Shown here piece after piece: positions 51,979 to 61,270 of a DNA stretch of 64,000 nucleotides. How positions within the stretch are numbered: position 1 is the first letter of the stretch; every line of letters starts with the position of its first letter. The notes under the pieces were generated by a model. The model did not search any database. It was not told where the DNA came from and saw only the letters and a list, made by a program, of their open reading frames with translations. The translations under genes and the position numbers were made by a program. The DNA is from Streptococcus thermophilus (GTDB taxonomy: Bacteria; Actinomycetota; Actinomycetes; Mycobacteriales; Mycobacteriaceae), in assembly GCA_900618065.1 (NCBI GenBank), contig UYIL01000003.1:2294001-2358000 (forward strand), written 5' to 3'.

Positions 51979-52227
51979 ATGGTTTTGGCTAAAGCCATGA
52001 ACTTCATCACCACACCACGAGCCCTGCCCCACCTGCCCGAATGGTCCGTACCCACGATGGACGGACTGACCACTCCCAGCCTGACCGCCGCAGCACTCGC
52101 TCGCGCGCACGACTCCCTCCTTGCGGCGCTGCGCCGCCGCGACGACGACCTGCACGACCACGATGGCGCCCTGCACGACTTCGTCGCTGACGCCGTCCAC
52201 ATCGACGACACGGTTTTCGGGGGATAA
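51979..52227 (+). CDS. Small WXG100-like partner of a DUF1023 protein
   Basis: 82 residues from the ATG at 51979, or 76 from the ATG at 51997 (MNFITTPRALPHLPEWSVPT). Helical and charged, no signal. Its stop (TAA) is directly followed by the ATG of the DUF1023-type hydrolase. Small helical proteins of about 80-100 residues often precede DUF1023 hydrolases in actinobacteria, which suggests a partner function similar to WXG100/ESX-type pairs, but no WXG motif is present. Confidence 0.6.
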   Translation: MVLAKAMNFITTPRALPHLPEWSVPTMDGLTTPSLTAAALARAHDSLLAALRRRDDDLHDHDGALHDFVADAVHIDDTVFGG

Positions 52228-53415
52228 ATGCTGGTCACGTCTGAACTCGTCGCTGCTGCGTCCAGCTTGCGCTCCGCACGCACCAGCGCCCTTTCGCGTA
52301 TCGACGACACCGCCCAACACCGCACCTCCCTCTCCTCCCGCGGTTTTGACGGACCGGCCGCCACCGCTGGGCTTTCGCGCCTGGCCGACTTGGGCCGCGC
52401 CTTCGATGGGCCAGCCGACCAGATGGATGCTGTGGCTGAGATCTTGGACGTGGCCGCCGCCGCGCAAAACGCCTTGGACATGGCCAATGAGGTGCTGAGC
52501 ACGGTCATCGTTCCCCCAGCTGCCCTGGCGGCCCACCGCGCAGCCGTAATCGGCATGTCCCTGGCCGCCCGAATGTTGGACCAAGCCTGCGCCACCGCGA
52601 TCTCTGGGACGTGCCTGCCGAATTATGAGGCCGACCTGGACCGGCTCCACTTTCACCCAGATGAGTCCTTGACCGAGATCAGTGCACGCCACATGGATAC
52701 CGCTCCCGCTTCGGTCCGGGCCGCCATCGAAGATGCGGACGGTCTGCTGCTTGAGGCCGGGCCCGGCGGGTACACGGTCATGGTCGGGCCGCGCAGCGAT
52801 GTTGGCGACGGTGGCGCCGGCGACCTGATCAACCCCGGCTCAGTGACCACCATGGTCTCCGGCGTTTCCTCCGGCACCCCGGAGAAACTTCCCCGAGCCA
52901 TCGAAGAAGCCCAGAACGTGGCCGACGCGACCGGCGGCGCCGTCATCGTGTGGCAGGGGTACGCCCCGCCGCCGGATGTGCCCACGGGCATCAACCCATC
53001 TGCCGCCCGCGCCGGCGCCGACGACCTCGCCATGTTCCAAATGGAGCTCGAGGAACGGTACCCCGATGCCCGCAAAATCGTCATCGGCCACAGCTACGGA
53101 TCTGTCGTGGCCACCCGTGCCGCGATGGACCACGGATTGTTCGCAGACGATCTTGTCCTTGCCGGCTCGCCCGGGGTGCCGACGTACAACGCCAACGAGT
53201 TGACGCTTGTGGGTGACAATCCGCAAGTCACAGTGGTGGACTCCCCCACCGACCCGATCCGCGCGCTCCGGGGGCCGCTCGCCGCCGCGCACGGATACAA
53301 CCCCTCAAGCCCATTTTTCGGAGCCGACGAACTGTTCGGGGTTCGCGGTTACCACACCGACTACTTCGAGGACGCGGCGACGCTGGAGGGGTTGGGGCGG
53401 ATGGCGCGTCGATAA
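52228..53415 (+). CDS. DUF1023-type alpha/beta hydrolase
   Basis: 395 residues. An N-terminal helical part (about 1-150) is followed by an alpha/beta hydrolase with nucleophile elbow GHSYGS (KIVIGHSYGSVVATRAAM, about residue 285), late Asp in VVDSPTDPIRAL and catalytic His in GVRGYHTDYF. This is the actinobacterial DUF1023 family, whose members are often linked to WXG100 or secretion loci. The substrate is unknown. The start overlaps the TAA of the small upstream gene. Confidence 0.85.
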   Translation: MLVTSELVAAASSLRSARTSALSRIDDTAQHRTSLSSRGFDGPAATAGLSRLADLGRAFDGPADQMDAVAEILDVAAAAQNALDMANEVLSTVIVPPAALAAHRAAVIGMSLAARMLDQACATAISGTCLPNYEADLDRLHFHPDESLTEISARHMDTAPASVRAAIEDADGLLLEAGPGGYTVMVGPRSDVGDGGAGDLINPGSVTTMVSGVSSGTPEKLPRAIEEAQNVADATGGAVIVWQGYAPPPDVPTGINPSAARAGADDLAMFQMELEERYPDARKIVIGHSYGSVVATRAAMDHGLFADDLVLAGSPGVPTYNANELTLVGDNPQVTVVDSPTDPIRALRGPLAAAHGYNPSSPFFGADELFGVRGYHTDYFEDAATLEGLGRMARR

Positions 53416-53463
53416 GCGAAAAAGGCGTACGGTGGTGGTGCTACAACATGAAAGGAATTTCTT

Positions 53464-55215
53464 ATGGCTAAAGATTTCGCGCACCAGATCGTGGAGACGC
53501 TAGAAAGGAACGGCGTCAAGCGCATTTACGGCATTGTCGGCGACTCGCTCAACCCGGTATCGGACGCAGTCGCAGAGAGCAACATCGAGTGGATTCACGT
53601 CCGCAACGAGGAAGCCGCCGCATTCGCAGCGGGCGCCGAATCCTCCGTGACCGGCGAGCTCGCCGTCTGCGCCGCCTCCTGCGGCCCCGGCAACACCCAC
53701 CTTATCCAGGGCCTTTATGACTCCCACCGCAACGGCGGCAAGGTGCTCGCCATCGCATCCCACATCCCTAGCCAGGAAATCGGCTCCCAGTTCTTCCAAG
53801 AAACCCACCCAGAGAAGATCTTCCAGGAGTGCTCCGGCTACTGCGAAATGGCCAACTCCGCCACCCAGGGCGCGCGCATCCTGCACCACGCCATCCAGTC
53901 CACAATGGCCGGCAACGGCGTATCCGTCTTCGTCATGCCCGGCGACATCGCCAGCCAAGACGCAGTAGACATGCCGCTGCTCGAATCCACCATCGCCCGC
54001 GGCACCGACAAGCGCGTGTTCCCGGACTCGGGTGAAGCCGCCGCGCTGGTCCAAGCAATTAACGACGCAGACACCGTCACCCTCTTCTGCGGCGTCGGCG
54101 TCAAAAACGCCCGCGAAGAAGTCCTCCAGCTCGCCGAAAAAATCAAGTCCCCCATCGGCCACTCCTTCGGCGGCAAGATGCACATCCAATACGACAACCC
54201 CTTCGACGTGGGCATGAACGGCCTGCTCGGCTACGGCGCATGCTACGACGCATCACACGAAGCCGACCTGCTCATCCTGCTGGGCACCGATTTTCCTTAC
54301 AACGACTGGCTGCCCACTGGCAACGTCGCCCAGATCGACATCAAGGCCGAAAACATGGGCCGCCGCACGAAGGTGCAATACCCCGTCGTCGGTGATGTCA
54401 AGAGCGTCATTGAGAACATCCTCCCCCACATCGAGGAGAAGACGGACCGCTCGTTCCTAGACAAGATGCTCAAGGAGCACGCGCGCCTGCTCGAGAACGT
54501 GATCGGCAACTACGGCAAGAAGGACAAGGCCACCCCGATCCACCCCGAGTACGCCGCCAACCTCATCGACGAGCTTGCCGACGAAGACGCCCTCTTCACC
54601 GTCGACACCGGCATGTGCAACGTCTGGGCCGCCCGCTACATCACCCCGAACGGCAAGAAGGACGAGCTGGCATCCTTCCGCCACGGCACCATGGCTAACG
54701 CAGTGCCGCAGGCCATCGGCGCACAGGCCGCCGACCGTGACCGCCAGGTGATCACCTTCTCCGGTGACGGCGGTGTCTCGATGCTGCTGTCCGAGCTCAT
54801 CACCGTCAAGCAGCATGAGCTGCCAGTGAAAATGATGGTGTTCAACAACTCGTCCCTGGGCATGGTCAAGCTCGAGATGATGGTCGCTGGCCTCAAGGAA
54901 TTCCAGACAGACCACGACGGCGTCAACTACGCCGACATCGCCTCCGCCGTGGGCATCACCTCCTTCCGTGTAGAGAAGCCGCAGGACCTGGAGAAGACCC
55001 TGAAGAAGGCCTTCGCCCACGACGGCCCCGTGCTGGTGGACATCGTCACCGACCCGGACGCCCTGTCCCTGCCGCCCAACTTCGACTGGGCCATGATCAA
55101 GGGCTTCACCGAGTCCGCAGTCAAGACCGTTCTCGACGGCGGCATCGGCAACATGGTCGAGCTCGCACGCTCCAACCTCCGCAACATCAAGGGTGCGGCA
55201 GCGATCGAGTTCTAG
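53464..55215 (+). CDS. pqo: Pyruvate:quinone oxidoreductase
   Basis: 583 residues, a ThDP- and FAD-dependent enzyme that decarboxylates pyruvate to acetate and CO2 and passes electrons to quinone. The N-terminal ThDP domain has GIVGDSLNPVSDAV and the catalytic Glu in HVRNEEAAAFAAGA; the later GDGGVSMLLSELITV and NNSSLGMVKLEM form the ThDP/Mg motif (GDG-x24-NN). The C-terminal extension expected for membrane and quinone activation is present (last ~30 residues). The ribosome site is AAAGGA. The substrate assignment follows the C. glutamicum enzyme. A terminator follows. Confidence 0.95.
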   Translation: MAKDFAHQIVETLERNGVKRIYGIVGDSLNPVSDAVAESNIEWIHVRNEEAAAFAAGAESSVTGELAVCAASCGPGNTHLIQGLYDSHRNGGKVLAIASHIPSQEIGSQFFQETHPEKIFQECSGYCEMANSATQGARILHHAIQSTMAGNGVSVFVMPGDIASQDAVDMPLLESTIARGTDKRVFPDSGEAAALVQAINDADTVTLFCGVGVKNAREEVLQLAEKIKSPIGHSFGGKMHIQYDNPFDVGMNGLLGYGACYDASHEADLLILLGTDFPYNDWLPTGNVAQIDIKAENMGRRTKVQYPVVGDVKSVIENILPHIEEKTDRSFLDKMLKEHARLLENVIGNYGKKDKATPIHPEYAANLIDELADEDALFTVDTGMCNVWAARYITPNGKKDELASFRHGTMANAVPQAIGAQAADRDRQVITFSGDGGVSMLLSELITVKQHELPVKMMVFNNSSLGMVKLEMMVAGLKEFQTDHDGVNYADIASAVGITSFRVEKPQDLEKTLKKAFAHDGPVLVDIVTDPDALSLPPNFDWAMIKGFTESAVKTVLDGGIGNMVELARSNLRNIKGAAAIEF

Positions 55216-55234
55216 CTTGGTGCGCTAGCGTGTG

Positions 55235-55263
55235 GGGGTCGACCTTCGGGTCGGCCCCTTTTT
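55235..55263 (+). terminator. pqo terminator
   Basis: ggggtcgacc-ttcg-ggtcggcccc stem with one G-U pair, then TTTTT. Confidence 0.88.
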
Positions 55264-55486
55264 CGCGCCTATTTCCCCGCTGCGCGAAGCATATACTTTT
55301 AGGCACAAACACTGTTGAGCACTTAAAACTCAACCGTTATGTTGCCGTGACCACAAGATCGATTCAGGCCCGTACGGTTGTTCTAGTACGCCGAAACCGG
55401 CTTGCGCCTTCGCCTTCTGAGCGCGGGATCTTCGCGATTCCCACGCAGCCGGAAGGAGGAGGGTTTCATGAACGTCCGGGGGCTTA

Positions 55487-55510
55487 GAAGCGTCGATAAG
55501 CGAAAGCTTC
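55487..55510 (+). repeat. Hairpin with the 11-mer in its loop (5'-UTR)
   Basis: gaagc / gcttc arms (55487-55491 and 55506-55510) enclose gtcgataagcgaaa. The same core recurs at 58253-58295. It lies 24 bp before the start of 55534. Confidence 0.6.
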
Positions 55511-55533
55511 GAACCGGGACCAGAAAGGAAAAT

Positions 55534-56301
55534 ATGACCAACACGAACCGTACCGAAGACACCACTGCCGGATCCCACGCCGTTGAGGTGGAAACCCGCG
55601 CAGCGGACTCTGACCACTCCGCGCAGGAGGCCATGATCGGCACCTCGTCCACCCAGGTCTCCCAGGGCAACGTCTCCTGGGGTGCCATCTTCGCTGGAGT
55701 GGTGACCTTCCTGGGCATTTCCATCCTGCTGGCTCTCGGCGCCGCAGCGATGGGCCTGCAGGGCTCCTCCGGCACTGCAACCGGCATCTTCACCGTCATC
55801 GGCCTGGTTGTCGCCTTCCTGGCGGCCGGCTACGTTGCCGGTGCCCTGGGTGTCCGCGCGGGCCTGTTCCACGGCTTCGCTACCTGGGCCACCTCCCTGA
55901 TTGCCACCCTGGTTCTCGCCGGCTGGGTCGGTGCTTCTGCCTTGGGCGGCATCTTCGGCGCTTTCGGCGGCATCGCCGACACCGTCGCTCAAACCGCTGG
56001 CCAGGCCGCAAACGTCACCTCCGACGATGCCCGTGACGCATCGGACGCCGCGCAGGATGCCGCAGACGACGTCACCGAGGAAGACGTCGACAACGCCCGC
56101 AACCAGGCCGAAGACGCCGCCAACGACGCAGCAGACCAGGCCCGTGAGACCTACAACGAGGTCGCTCCGCAGGTCGCTGAGGGTGGCTGGTGGACCTTCG
56201 CTGGTCTGCTGATCGGCGCTGTCCTCGCTTCCATCGCAGGTGCCGCTGGTGCACGCTCGGTGATCAACCGCCAGGAAGCCACCGCGGTCACCCGCAAGTA
56301 A
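55534..56301 (+). CDS. TIGR04086/YrzE-like membrane protein
   Basis: 255 residues from the ATG at 55534 (AAAGGA upstream). Four hydrophobic segments: three in the first 140 residues (WGAIFAGVVTFLGISILLAL, TGIFTVIGLVVAFLAAGYVA, LIATLVLAGWVGASALGGI) and one near the end (WWTFAGLLIGAVLASIAGAAGA). Between them lies a long acidic segment with Asp/Ala repeats (DAADDVTEEDVDNARNQAED). This matches the PhnA-like/TIGR04086 group of envelope stress proteins in actinobacteria. Function unknown. The hairpin in its leader may be a 5'-UTR regulatory structure. Confidence 0.75.
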   Translation: MTNTNRTEDTTAGSHAVEVETRAADSDHSAQEAMIGTSSTQVSQGNVSWGAIFAGVVTFLGISILLALGAAAMGLQGSSGTATGIFTVIGLVVAFLAAGYVAGALGVRAGLFHGFATWATSLIATLVLAGWVGASALGGIFGAFGGIADTVAQTAGQAANVTSDDARDASDAAQDAADDVTEEDVDNARNQAEDAANDAADQARETYNEVAPQVAEGGWWTFAGLLIGAVLASIAGAAGARSVINRQEATAVTRK

Positions 56302-56340
56302 GCGCAAAGCGTGGCCCAGCCCGCTGAGCTAACACCATTC

Positions 56341-56374
56341 GGCCCCCGCATCCCAACTCCCGGGATGTGGGGGC
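56341..56374 (+). terminator. Terminator after the 55534 gene
   Basis: ggcccccgcatccc / gggatgtgggggcc arms with a 6-nt loop and TTGT after. Confidence 0.85.
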
Positions 56375-56379
56375 CTTGT

Positions 56380-56474
56380 GCAAACGATGACAAACTCGAA
56401 TTCGATTTAACCCTCTAAAAGCTATCTACCTGCACAGACAGTTCTAGACAGGAATCGAGTTTGTCATCTTTTGC
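56380..56474. repeat. 95-bp long-arm hairpin
   Basis: Arms gcaaacgatgacaaactcga (56380-56399) and its complement (56455-56474), 20 bp with one mismatch; 55-bp spacer, rather AT-rich. It has the same shape as 4006-4089 but unrelated sequence. Confidence 0.75.
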
Positions 56475-56543
56475 ATAACCCCGATTGAAGGGCGCAAAGG
56501 CCCCCAGCCGCAACCCCAGCGCCAGCCCCAACCACATCCCCGA

Positions 56544-56951
56544 TCACTGCTGTTGCTGGGTGGACGAAGACCTACTCCGGCGGGTGTTACGCGACCACGC
56601 CACCACTGCCGTGGAGCGGGGCACGTGGACGAGTTCGCCGCCGCGGCGCTTTTCGCGTTTCTCCCGGGCGAGGAGCTGTTTGAGTTCGGTGTTTTCGTCC
56701 TCGAGCTCGTCGATACGCTCGCTGAGGCTGATGATGGTTTTGATGCCCGCGAGGTTCACGCCCTCTTCCTGGGAGAGGCGCTGGATGGTGCGCAGCCGGT
56801 TGATGTCGCGTTCGGAGTAGCGGCGTCCGCCGCCGGAGGTGCGCATGGGGGTGACCAGGCCCATCCTGTCGTAGGTGCGCAGGGTTTGGGCGTGCATTCC
56901 GGTTAGTTCGGCGGCGACGGAGATGACGTAGTATTCCTCATCCATTGGCAC
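56544..56951 (-). CDS. hspR: HspR heat-shock repressor (MerR family)
   Basis: 135 residues from a GTG at 56951, with AAAGGAGG 9 bp upstream; an ATG at 56945 is possible. The MerR-type winged helix is clear: YYVISVAAELTGMHAQTLRT, YDRMGLVTPMRTSGGGRRYS, then a helical linker (LSERIDELEDENTELKQLLA). HspR represses the dnaK operon and clpB by binding HAIR sites, and its activity depends on DnaK. It is the last gene of dnaK-grpE-dnaJ-hspR. Confidence 0.93.
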   Translation of the reverse strand: MPMDEEYYVISVAAELTGMHAQTLRTYDRMGLVTPMRTSGGGRRYSERDINRLRTIQRLSQEEGVNLAGIKTIISLSERIDELEDENTELKQLLAREKREKRRGGELVHVPRSTAVVAWSRNTRRSRSSSTQQQQ

Positions 56952-56969
56952 TGTGCGTCACCTCCTTTC

Positions 56970-58172
56970 CTATACGGTGCCGGCCCAGTCCGCGCGGGGG
57001 TTGAAGCCGGAGTCTTTTTCGGCTTGGGCGTAGGCCCGCAAGGCGCTGGATGAGTTGGCATCCAGGTTTTTCGGCACGGTGACTTCGACGGTGACCATGA
57101 GGTCGCCGGCGGAGCCGGACTTCTTGGGCACGCCGCGGCCTTTCACGCGCAGGGTGCGGCCGTTGGGTGTGCCGGCCGGCACCTTGACCTTGACGGGGTT
57201 GTCCAGTGTGGGCACGGTGACGGTGCCGCCGAGGGCCAGTTCGGAGAAGCTGACCGGGACGGTGACTTCCAGGTCGTCGCCGGTGCGGGTGAACACTTTG
57301 TCGGGGTGGACGGTGACGTATACGAAGAGGTCGCCGGCCGGGGTGCCGTTCGGTCCTGCCTCGCCTTGGCCAGCTAGACGCACTTTTTGGCCGTCGATCA
57401 CGCCGGCGGGGATCCGCACGGTGATTGACCGGGTCCGGTGGGTGGTGCCGGTGCCGCCGCATGTGGGGCACGGGTCCTGGACGGATTGGCCTGTGCCGCC
57501 GCAGCGGGTGCACGGCCGGGACATCCCGAACGCGCCCTTTTGCTCGCTGACAAAACCGGTGCCGGAGCAGTCCGGGCATGTGGAGGTCTTGCCGGATTTC
57601 GAGCCTGAGCCGTGGCAGTCGGTGCACGGTGCCTCGCCCGTCAGCTCGACGGGGATGGTGGTGCCTTTGACGGCTTCGCGGAAGTCGAGTTCTATTTGCG
57701 TTTCGACGTCGGCCCCCCGCGTCGGCCGAGCACCCCTGCCAGTGCCGCCGCCGCGGTTAAAGAGGCCACCGAAGAGGTCACCAAGACCGCCTTCCGCAGA
57801 AAATCCTCCGCCTTGTCCAAACGCGTCGCCGAATCCGAAGTCGGTGGTGGTGGAGAAGTCTTGTTCCGCGCTGCGAAACCCGCCCGGGAAACCCGAGCCT
57901 CCTTTCCCCCCGAAGCGCATGAAGCCTCCGGAGTCCATCATCTTTTTGAATTCGTCGTATTCTTTGCGTTTCGTTTCGTCGCCGATGACGTCGTACGCTT
58001 CGGCCACTCGCTTGAACCGGTCCTCGGCCGCCTTGTCGCCGGGGTTGGAGTCCGGGTGGTATTCCCGGGCGAGTTTGCGGTAGGCCTTTTTAATGTCGGC
58101 CGCTGAGGCGGACTTACTCAGCCCCAGGTCGCCGTAATAATCCTTGTTCGCCCATTCCTGCTGCATAGCCAT
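56970..58172 (-). CDS. dnaJ: DnaJ chaperone
   Basis: 400 residues from the ATG at 58172, with AAAGGAGGGG upstream; a GTG at 58178 and ATG at 58166 are nearby. J-domain with [13 protein letters not shown] (HPD), a G/F-rich linker, and four CxxCxGxG zinc motifs ([32 protein letters not shown]), then the substrate-binding C-terminal part. This is a DnaJ1-type co-chaperone of DnaK. Its start is separated from grpE by a 135-bp spacer that holds a strong hairpin. Confidence 0.96.
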   Translation of the reverse strand: MAMQQEWANKDYYGDLGLSKSASAADIKKAYRKLAREYHPDSNPGDKAAEDRFKRVAEAYDVIGDETKRKEYDEFKKMMDSGGFMRFGGKGGSGFPGGFRSAEQDFSTTTDFGFGDAFGQGGGFSAEGGLGDLFGGLFNRGGGTGRGARPTRGADVETQIELDFREAVKGTTIPVELTGEAPCTDCHGSGSKSGKTSTCPDCSGTGFVSEQKGAFGMSRPCTRCGGTGQSVQDPCPTCGGTGTTHRTRSITVRIPAGVIDGQKVRLAGQGEAGPNGTPAGDLFVYVTVHPDKVFTRTGDDLEVTVPVSFSELALGGTVTVPTLDNPVKVKVPAGTPNGRTLRVKGRGVPKKSGSAGDLMVTVEVTVPKNLDANSSSALRAYAQAEKDSGFNPRADWAGTV

Positions 58173-58252
58173 GTGCACCCCCTCCTTTCGTCTCAGAGGT
58201 TTAGTTTCTAAGTCTAGTTTCGCTAAAAAAGTTTGTAGTTAAATAAAGAAGC

Positions 58253-58295
58253 GGCCAGGGGGAAGCTTTTCGCTTATCGACGCTTCCCTCCGGCC
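58253..58295 (-). terminator. Hairpin between grpE and dnaJ with the 11-mer in its loop
   Basis: Minus-strand stem ggccggagggaagc / gcttccccctggcc encloses gtcgataagcgaaaa; followed by CTTCTTTATTT. It could attenuate the distal dnaJ-hspR genes. The loop sequence matches the 55487 hairpin. Confidence 0.7.
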
Positions 58296-58306
58296 GCATC
58301 ACCCAA

Positions 58307-59038
58307 CTATTCCGCCGGGCCGGCCGTGCCAGGCGAGCCAGCCGCATCCGCGGAGCCAGCCGAATCAGGGTCAGCCCCGTCAGCCGGGTCGGCGATGATG
58401 ACCATCGCGTTGCGGATCAGCTTGTCGCCGATCTTGTAGCCCTTGCGCAGCACCGTCCCGATGACCTTGGTGTCACCGGAGGACAGGTCCTGCACCGCTT
58501 CGTGGATCTCCGGGTCGAAGGCATCGCCCTCGGTACCGAAACCCTGCACGTTCTGGTTGTCCAGCACGCCCCGGAGGTTGTCGCTGAACGCCTTCAGGGG
58601 TCCCTCGGCCACGTCGCCGTGCTGTTTTGCGAGCTCGAGATCGTCGATAAGCGGAAGCAGCTGTGCGACGACCTTGGCTTTGGCGGTGTCGGCGATTTGT
58701 GCGCGCTCGCGGTCGGTGCGGCGGCGGTAGTTGGCGTACTCGGCGCTGACGCGCTGGAGGTCTTCCGTGCGCTCAGCGAGCTGGAGCTCCAAGTCGCTGA
58801 CGGTGCCGTCGCCGTCGACGTCGCGGTTGACCTCGCGGTCAATGCCTTCACCTTCGGCGAATGCCTCGTCGATTTCCTTGTCTACCGCCGGGTCGGCGAG
58901 GGGGTCCTCGGAATCCAGGGCCTCAGCCTCGGCCGCTTCTTCAGCCAGGGTTTCGGTCTGGTCCGGGGAGATGTACTCCTCGTCGGTCGCTTCGGGCGCA
59001 CCCGGGTTGTCGGGCATCTGCTCGTGCGGGTTCGTCAT
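58307..59038 (-). CDS. grpE: GrpE nucleotide exchange factor
   Basis: 243 residues. The long acidic N-terminus (about 70 residues) is normal for actinobacterial GrpE. It is followed by the coiled-coil ([20 protein letters not shown]) and the exchange domain with [20 protein letters not shown]. GrpE releases ADP from DnaK. AAGGAG precedes the start; it follows dnaK by 9 bp. The C-terminal tail is a low-complexity Ala/Gly/Asp-rich stretch. Confidence 0.95.
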   Translation of the reverse strand: MTNPHEQMPDNPGAPEATDEEYISPDQTETLAEEAAEAEALDSEDPLADPAVDKEIDEAFAEGEGIDREVNRDVDGDGTVSDLELQLAERTEDLQRVSAEYANYRRRTDRERAQIADTAKAKVVAQLLPLIDDLELAKQHGDVAEGPLKAFSDNLRGVLDNQNVQGFGTEGDAFDPEIHEAVQDLSSGDTKVIGTVLRKGYKIGDKLIRNAMVIIADPADGADPDSAGSADAAGSPGTAGPAE

Positions 59039-59047
59039 GGTTGCTCC

Positions 59048-60913
59048 TTAGTTGTTCCGGGAGTCGTCAGCGTTGTCGGTGTTGTCGGCGTCGTCCTCTT
59101 CGACAACCTCAGCGTCGACAACGTTGTCGTCGGCCTCCGGTGCAGCGCCTGCCTGGGTGGCGCCGGCGTTCGCGTCAGCCTCGTAGATGGCCTTGCCCAT
59201 CTCCTGGGACTCGGTGGACAGCTTCTCCACGGCTGTCTTGATGGCGTCGATGTCCTCGCCCTTGAGGGCCTCATCCACCTCGTCAGCGGCAGCGGTGACC
59301 TTGGTGCGGATGTCCTCGGAGATCTTGTCGGAGTTCTCGTCCAGGAACTTGCGGGTCTGGTAGGCCATGGACTCCGCGTTGTTGCGGGTCTCCTGCTCCT
59401 CACGGCGAGCCTTGTCCTCGTCAGCGTGAGCCTCGGCGTCCTTGATCATCCGGTCGATTTCATCCTGGGACAGGCCAGAGCCTTCCTGGATCTTGATCGT
59501 GTTCTCCTTGCCGGTGCCCTTGTCCTTGGCGGACACGGAGACAATGCCGTTGGCGTCGATGTCGAAGGTGACCTCGATCTGCGGGACGCCGCGCGGTGCC
59601 GGGGCGATGCCGCCGAGCTCGAAGGAGCCGAGCAGCTTGTTGGCGGACGCCATCTCGCGCTCACCCTGGAAGACCTGGATCTGCACCGACGGCTGGTTGT
59701 CTTCAGCGGTGGTGAAGGTCTCGGACTTCTTGTGCGGGATGGTGGTGTTGCGCTCGATCAGCTTGGTCATCACGCCGCCCTTGGTCTCAATGCCGAGGGA
59801 GAGCGGGGTGACGTCGAGAAGCAGCACGTCCTTGACGTCGCCGCGCAGAACACCAGCCTGCAGGGCAGCGCCGAGGGCCACGACCTCGTCCGGGTTGACG
59901 GACTTGTTCGGGTCCTTGCCGGTGAGCTCCTTGACCAGGTCGGACACAGCCGGCATACGGGTGGAACCACCGACGAGGACGACCTGGTCGATGTCGCCGA
60001 CGGACATTCCGGCATCCTTGATCACCTGATTGAACGGCTCCTTGGTGCGGTCGAGCAGGTCAGAGGTGATCTTCTGGAACTCGATACGGGTGAGGTTCTC
60101 ATCCAGGAACAGCGGGTTCTTGTCAGCGTCAACCGTGATGTACGGCAGGTTGATGGATGCCTGCTGTGCGGACGACAGCTCGATCTTCGCCTTCTCAGCG
60201 GCCTCGCGCAGACGCTGCAGAGCCATCTTGTCCTTGGTCAGGTCGATGCTGTGCTGAGCCTTGAACTTCTCCACGAGCCAGTCGACGATGCGCTGATCCC
60301 AGTCATCACCGCCGAGCTCGTTGTCGCCGGCGGTAGCCAGCACCTCGACGACACCGTCGCCAATCTCCAGCAGGGAGACGTCGAAGGTACCGCCACCCAA
60401 GTCGAACACGAGGATGGTCTGCTCGGTGTCAGCCTTCTCCAGGCCGTAAGCGAGAGCAGCAGCGGTCGGCTCGTTGACGATGCGCAGCACGTTCAGGCCT
60501 GCGATCTGGCCGGCCTCCTTGGTGGCCTGGCGCTGCGCGTCCTCGAAGTAGGCCGGAACGGTAATCACAGCATCAGTGACCTCATCACCGAGGTACGCTT
60601 CCGCGTCGCGCTTGAGCTTCATCAGCGTGCGGGCGGAAATCTCCTGCGGGGTGTACTGCTTGCCGTCGATGTCGACGTTCCAGTCGTTGTCGCCCATGTG
60701 GCGCTTCACCGAGCGGATGGTGCGGTCAACGTTGGTCACGGCCTGGTTCTTCGCGGACTGGCCAACGAGAATCTCGCCGTTCTTCGCAAAAGCGACGACC
60801 GACGGAGTGGTGCGCGAACCCTCAGCGTTCGCGATAACGACGGGCTCGCCGCCTTCCAGAACGGAAACGACCGAGTTCGTCGTACCAAGGTCAATACCTA
60901 CTGCACGTCCCAT
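59048..60913 (-). CDS. dnaK: Hsp70 chaperone DnaK
   Basis: 621 residues, full length. The ATPase domain has the [19 protein letters not shown] phosphate-1 loop, [17 protein letters not shown] (phosphate-2) and [10 protein letters not shown] (adenosine). The substrate-binding domain and helical lid are complete, with a terminal Asp/Asn-rich tail. First gene of dnaK-grpE-dnaJ-hspR. The start ATG at 60913 has GGAGG 10 bp upstream, and a HAIR operator lies at 61030-61050. Confidence 0.98.
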   Translation of the reverse strand: MGRAVGIDLGTTNSVVSVLEGGEPVVIANAEGSRTTPSVVAFAKNGEILVGQSAKNQAVTNVDRTIRSVKRHMGDNDWNVDIDGKQYTPQEISARTLMKLKRDAEAYLGDEVTDAVITVPAYFEDAQRQATKEAGQIAGLNVLRIVNEPTAAALAYGLEKADTEQTILVFDLGGGTFDVSLLEIGDGVVEVLATAGDNELGGDDWDQRIVDWLVEKFKAQHSIDLTKDKMALQRLREAAEKAKIELSSAQQASINLPYITVDADKNPLFLDENLTRIEFQKITSDLLDRTKEPFNQVIKDAGMSVGDIDQVVLVGGSTRMPAVSDLVKELTGKDPNKSVNPDEVVALGAALQAGVLRGDVKDVLLLDVTPLSLGIETKGGVMTKLIERNTTIPHKKSETFTTAEDNQPSVQIQVFQGEREMASANKLLGSFELGGIAPAPRGVPQIEVTFDIDANGIVSVSAKDKGTGKENTIKIQEGSGLSQDEIDRMIKDAEAHADEDKARREEQETRNNAESMAYQTRKFLDENSDKISEDIRTKVTAAADEVDEALKGEDIDAIKTAVEKLSTESQEMGKAIYEADANAGATQAGAAPEADDNVVDAEVVEEDDADNTDNADDSRNN

Positions 60914-61270
60914 AGTGTGATGTCCTCCTGTGTAAAGGTGCGTTAATCAGTTTGTTTCTGTGAGTTGATCGCTCTTCGCTCAACTTCTGCCGGCCACTGT
61001 ACCACTCGGGTGCGCCATCCAGCCGAAGACTTGAGCTTGACTCACTCAATCTCCACAACTCGCTCCCATGCAAAGTTGTTCCCACTTCGCTCAAGTTTCT
61101 TCCTTACCGCTGTTCACGCCCGCGTTGCGATGCTCCCTTTTGCCCATCGCTTTCACATTCATCTCGCGCGCTGACGCGCTCGCGCAAGCCTCAAACAGTG
61201 ACTGAATCGTTACTGAATACGGCCGAATCCGATATGGAGAATCAGGTCCACTCTGGCAGAATGCACTGTC
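60914..61270. promoter_or_regulatory. dnaK operon promoter region
   Basis: 357 bp between dnaK (minus) and the 61271 gene (plus). It contains a HAIR operator and several CGCTCAAC/CTCAAG-like half-sites (near 60975 and 61090). The plus gene may be leaderless, since no ribosome site precedes its GTG. Confidence 0.65.
61030..61050 (-). promoter_or_regulatory. HAIR (HspR) operator of the dnaK operon
   Basis: CTTGAGC-N7-ACTCAAT, matching the consensus CTTGAGT-N7-ACTCAAG in 12 of 14 positions. About 115 bp upstream of the dnaK start. Confidence 0.85.

Noticed and set aside
58502..60946. 814-codon plus-strand frame over grpE-dnaK
   Set aside because: Antisense to grpE and dnaK, whose motifs are complete on the minus strand. 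The antisense frame is an artefact of codon bias.
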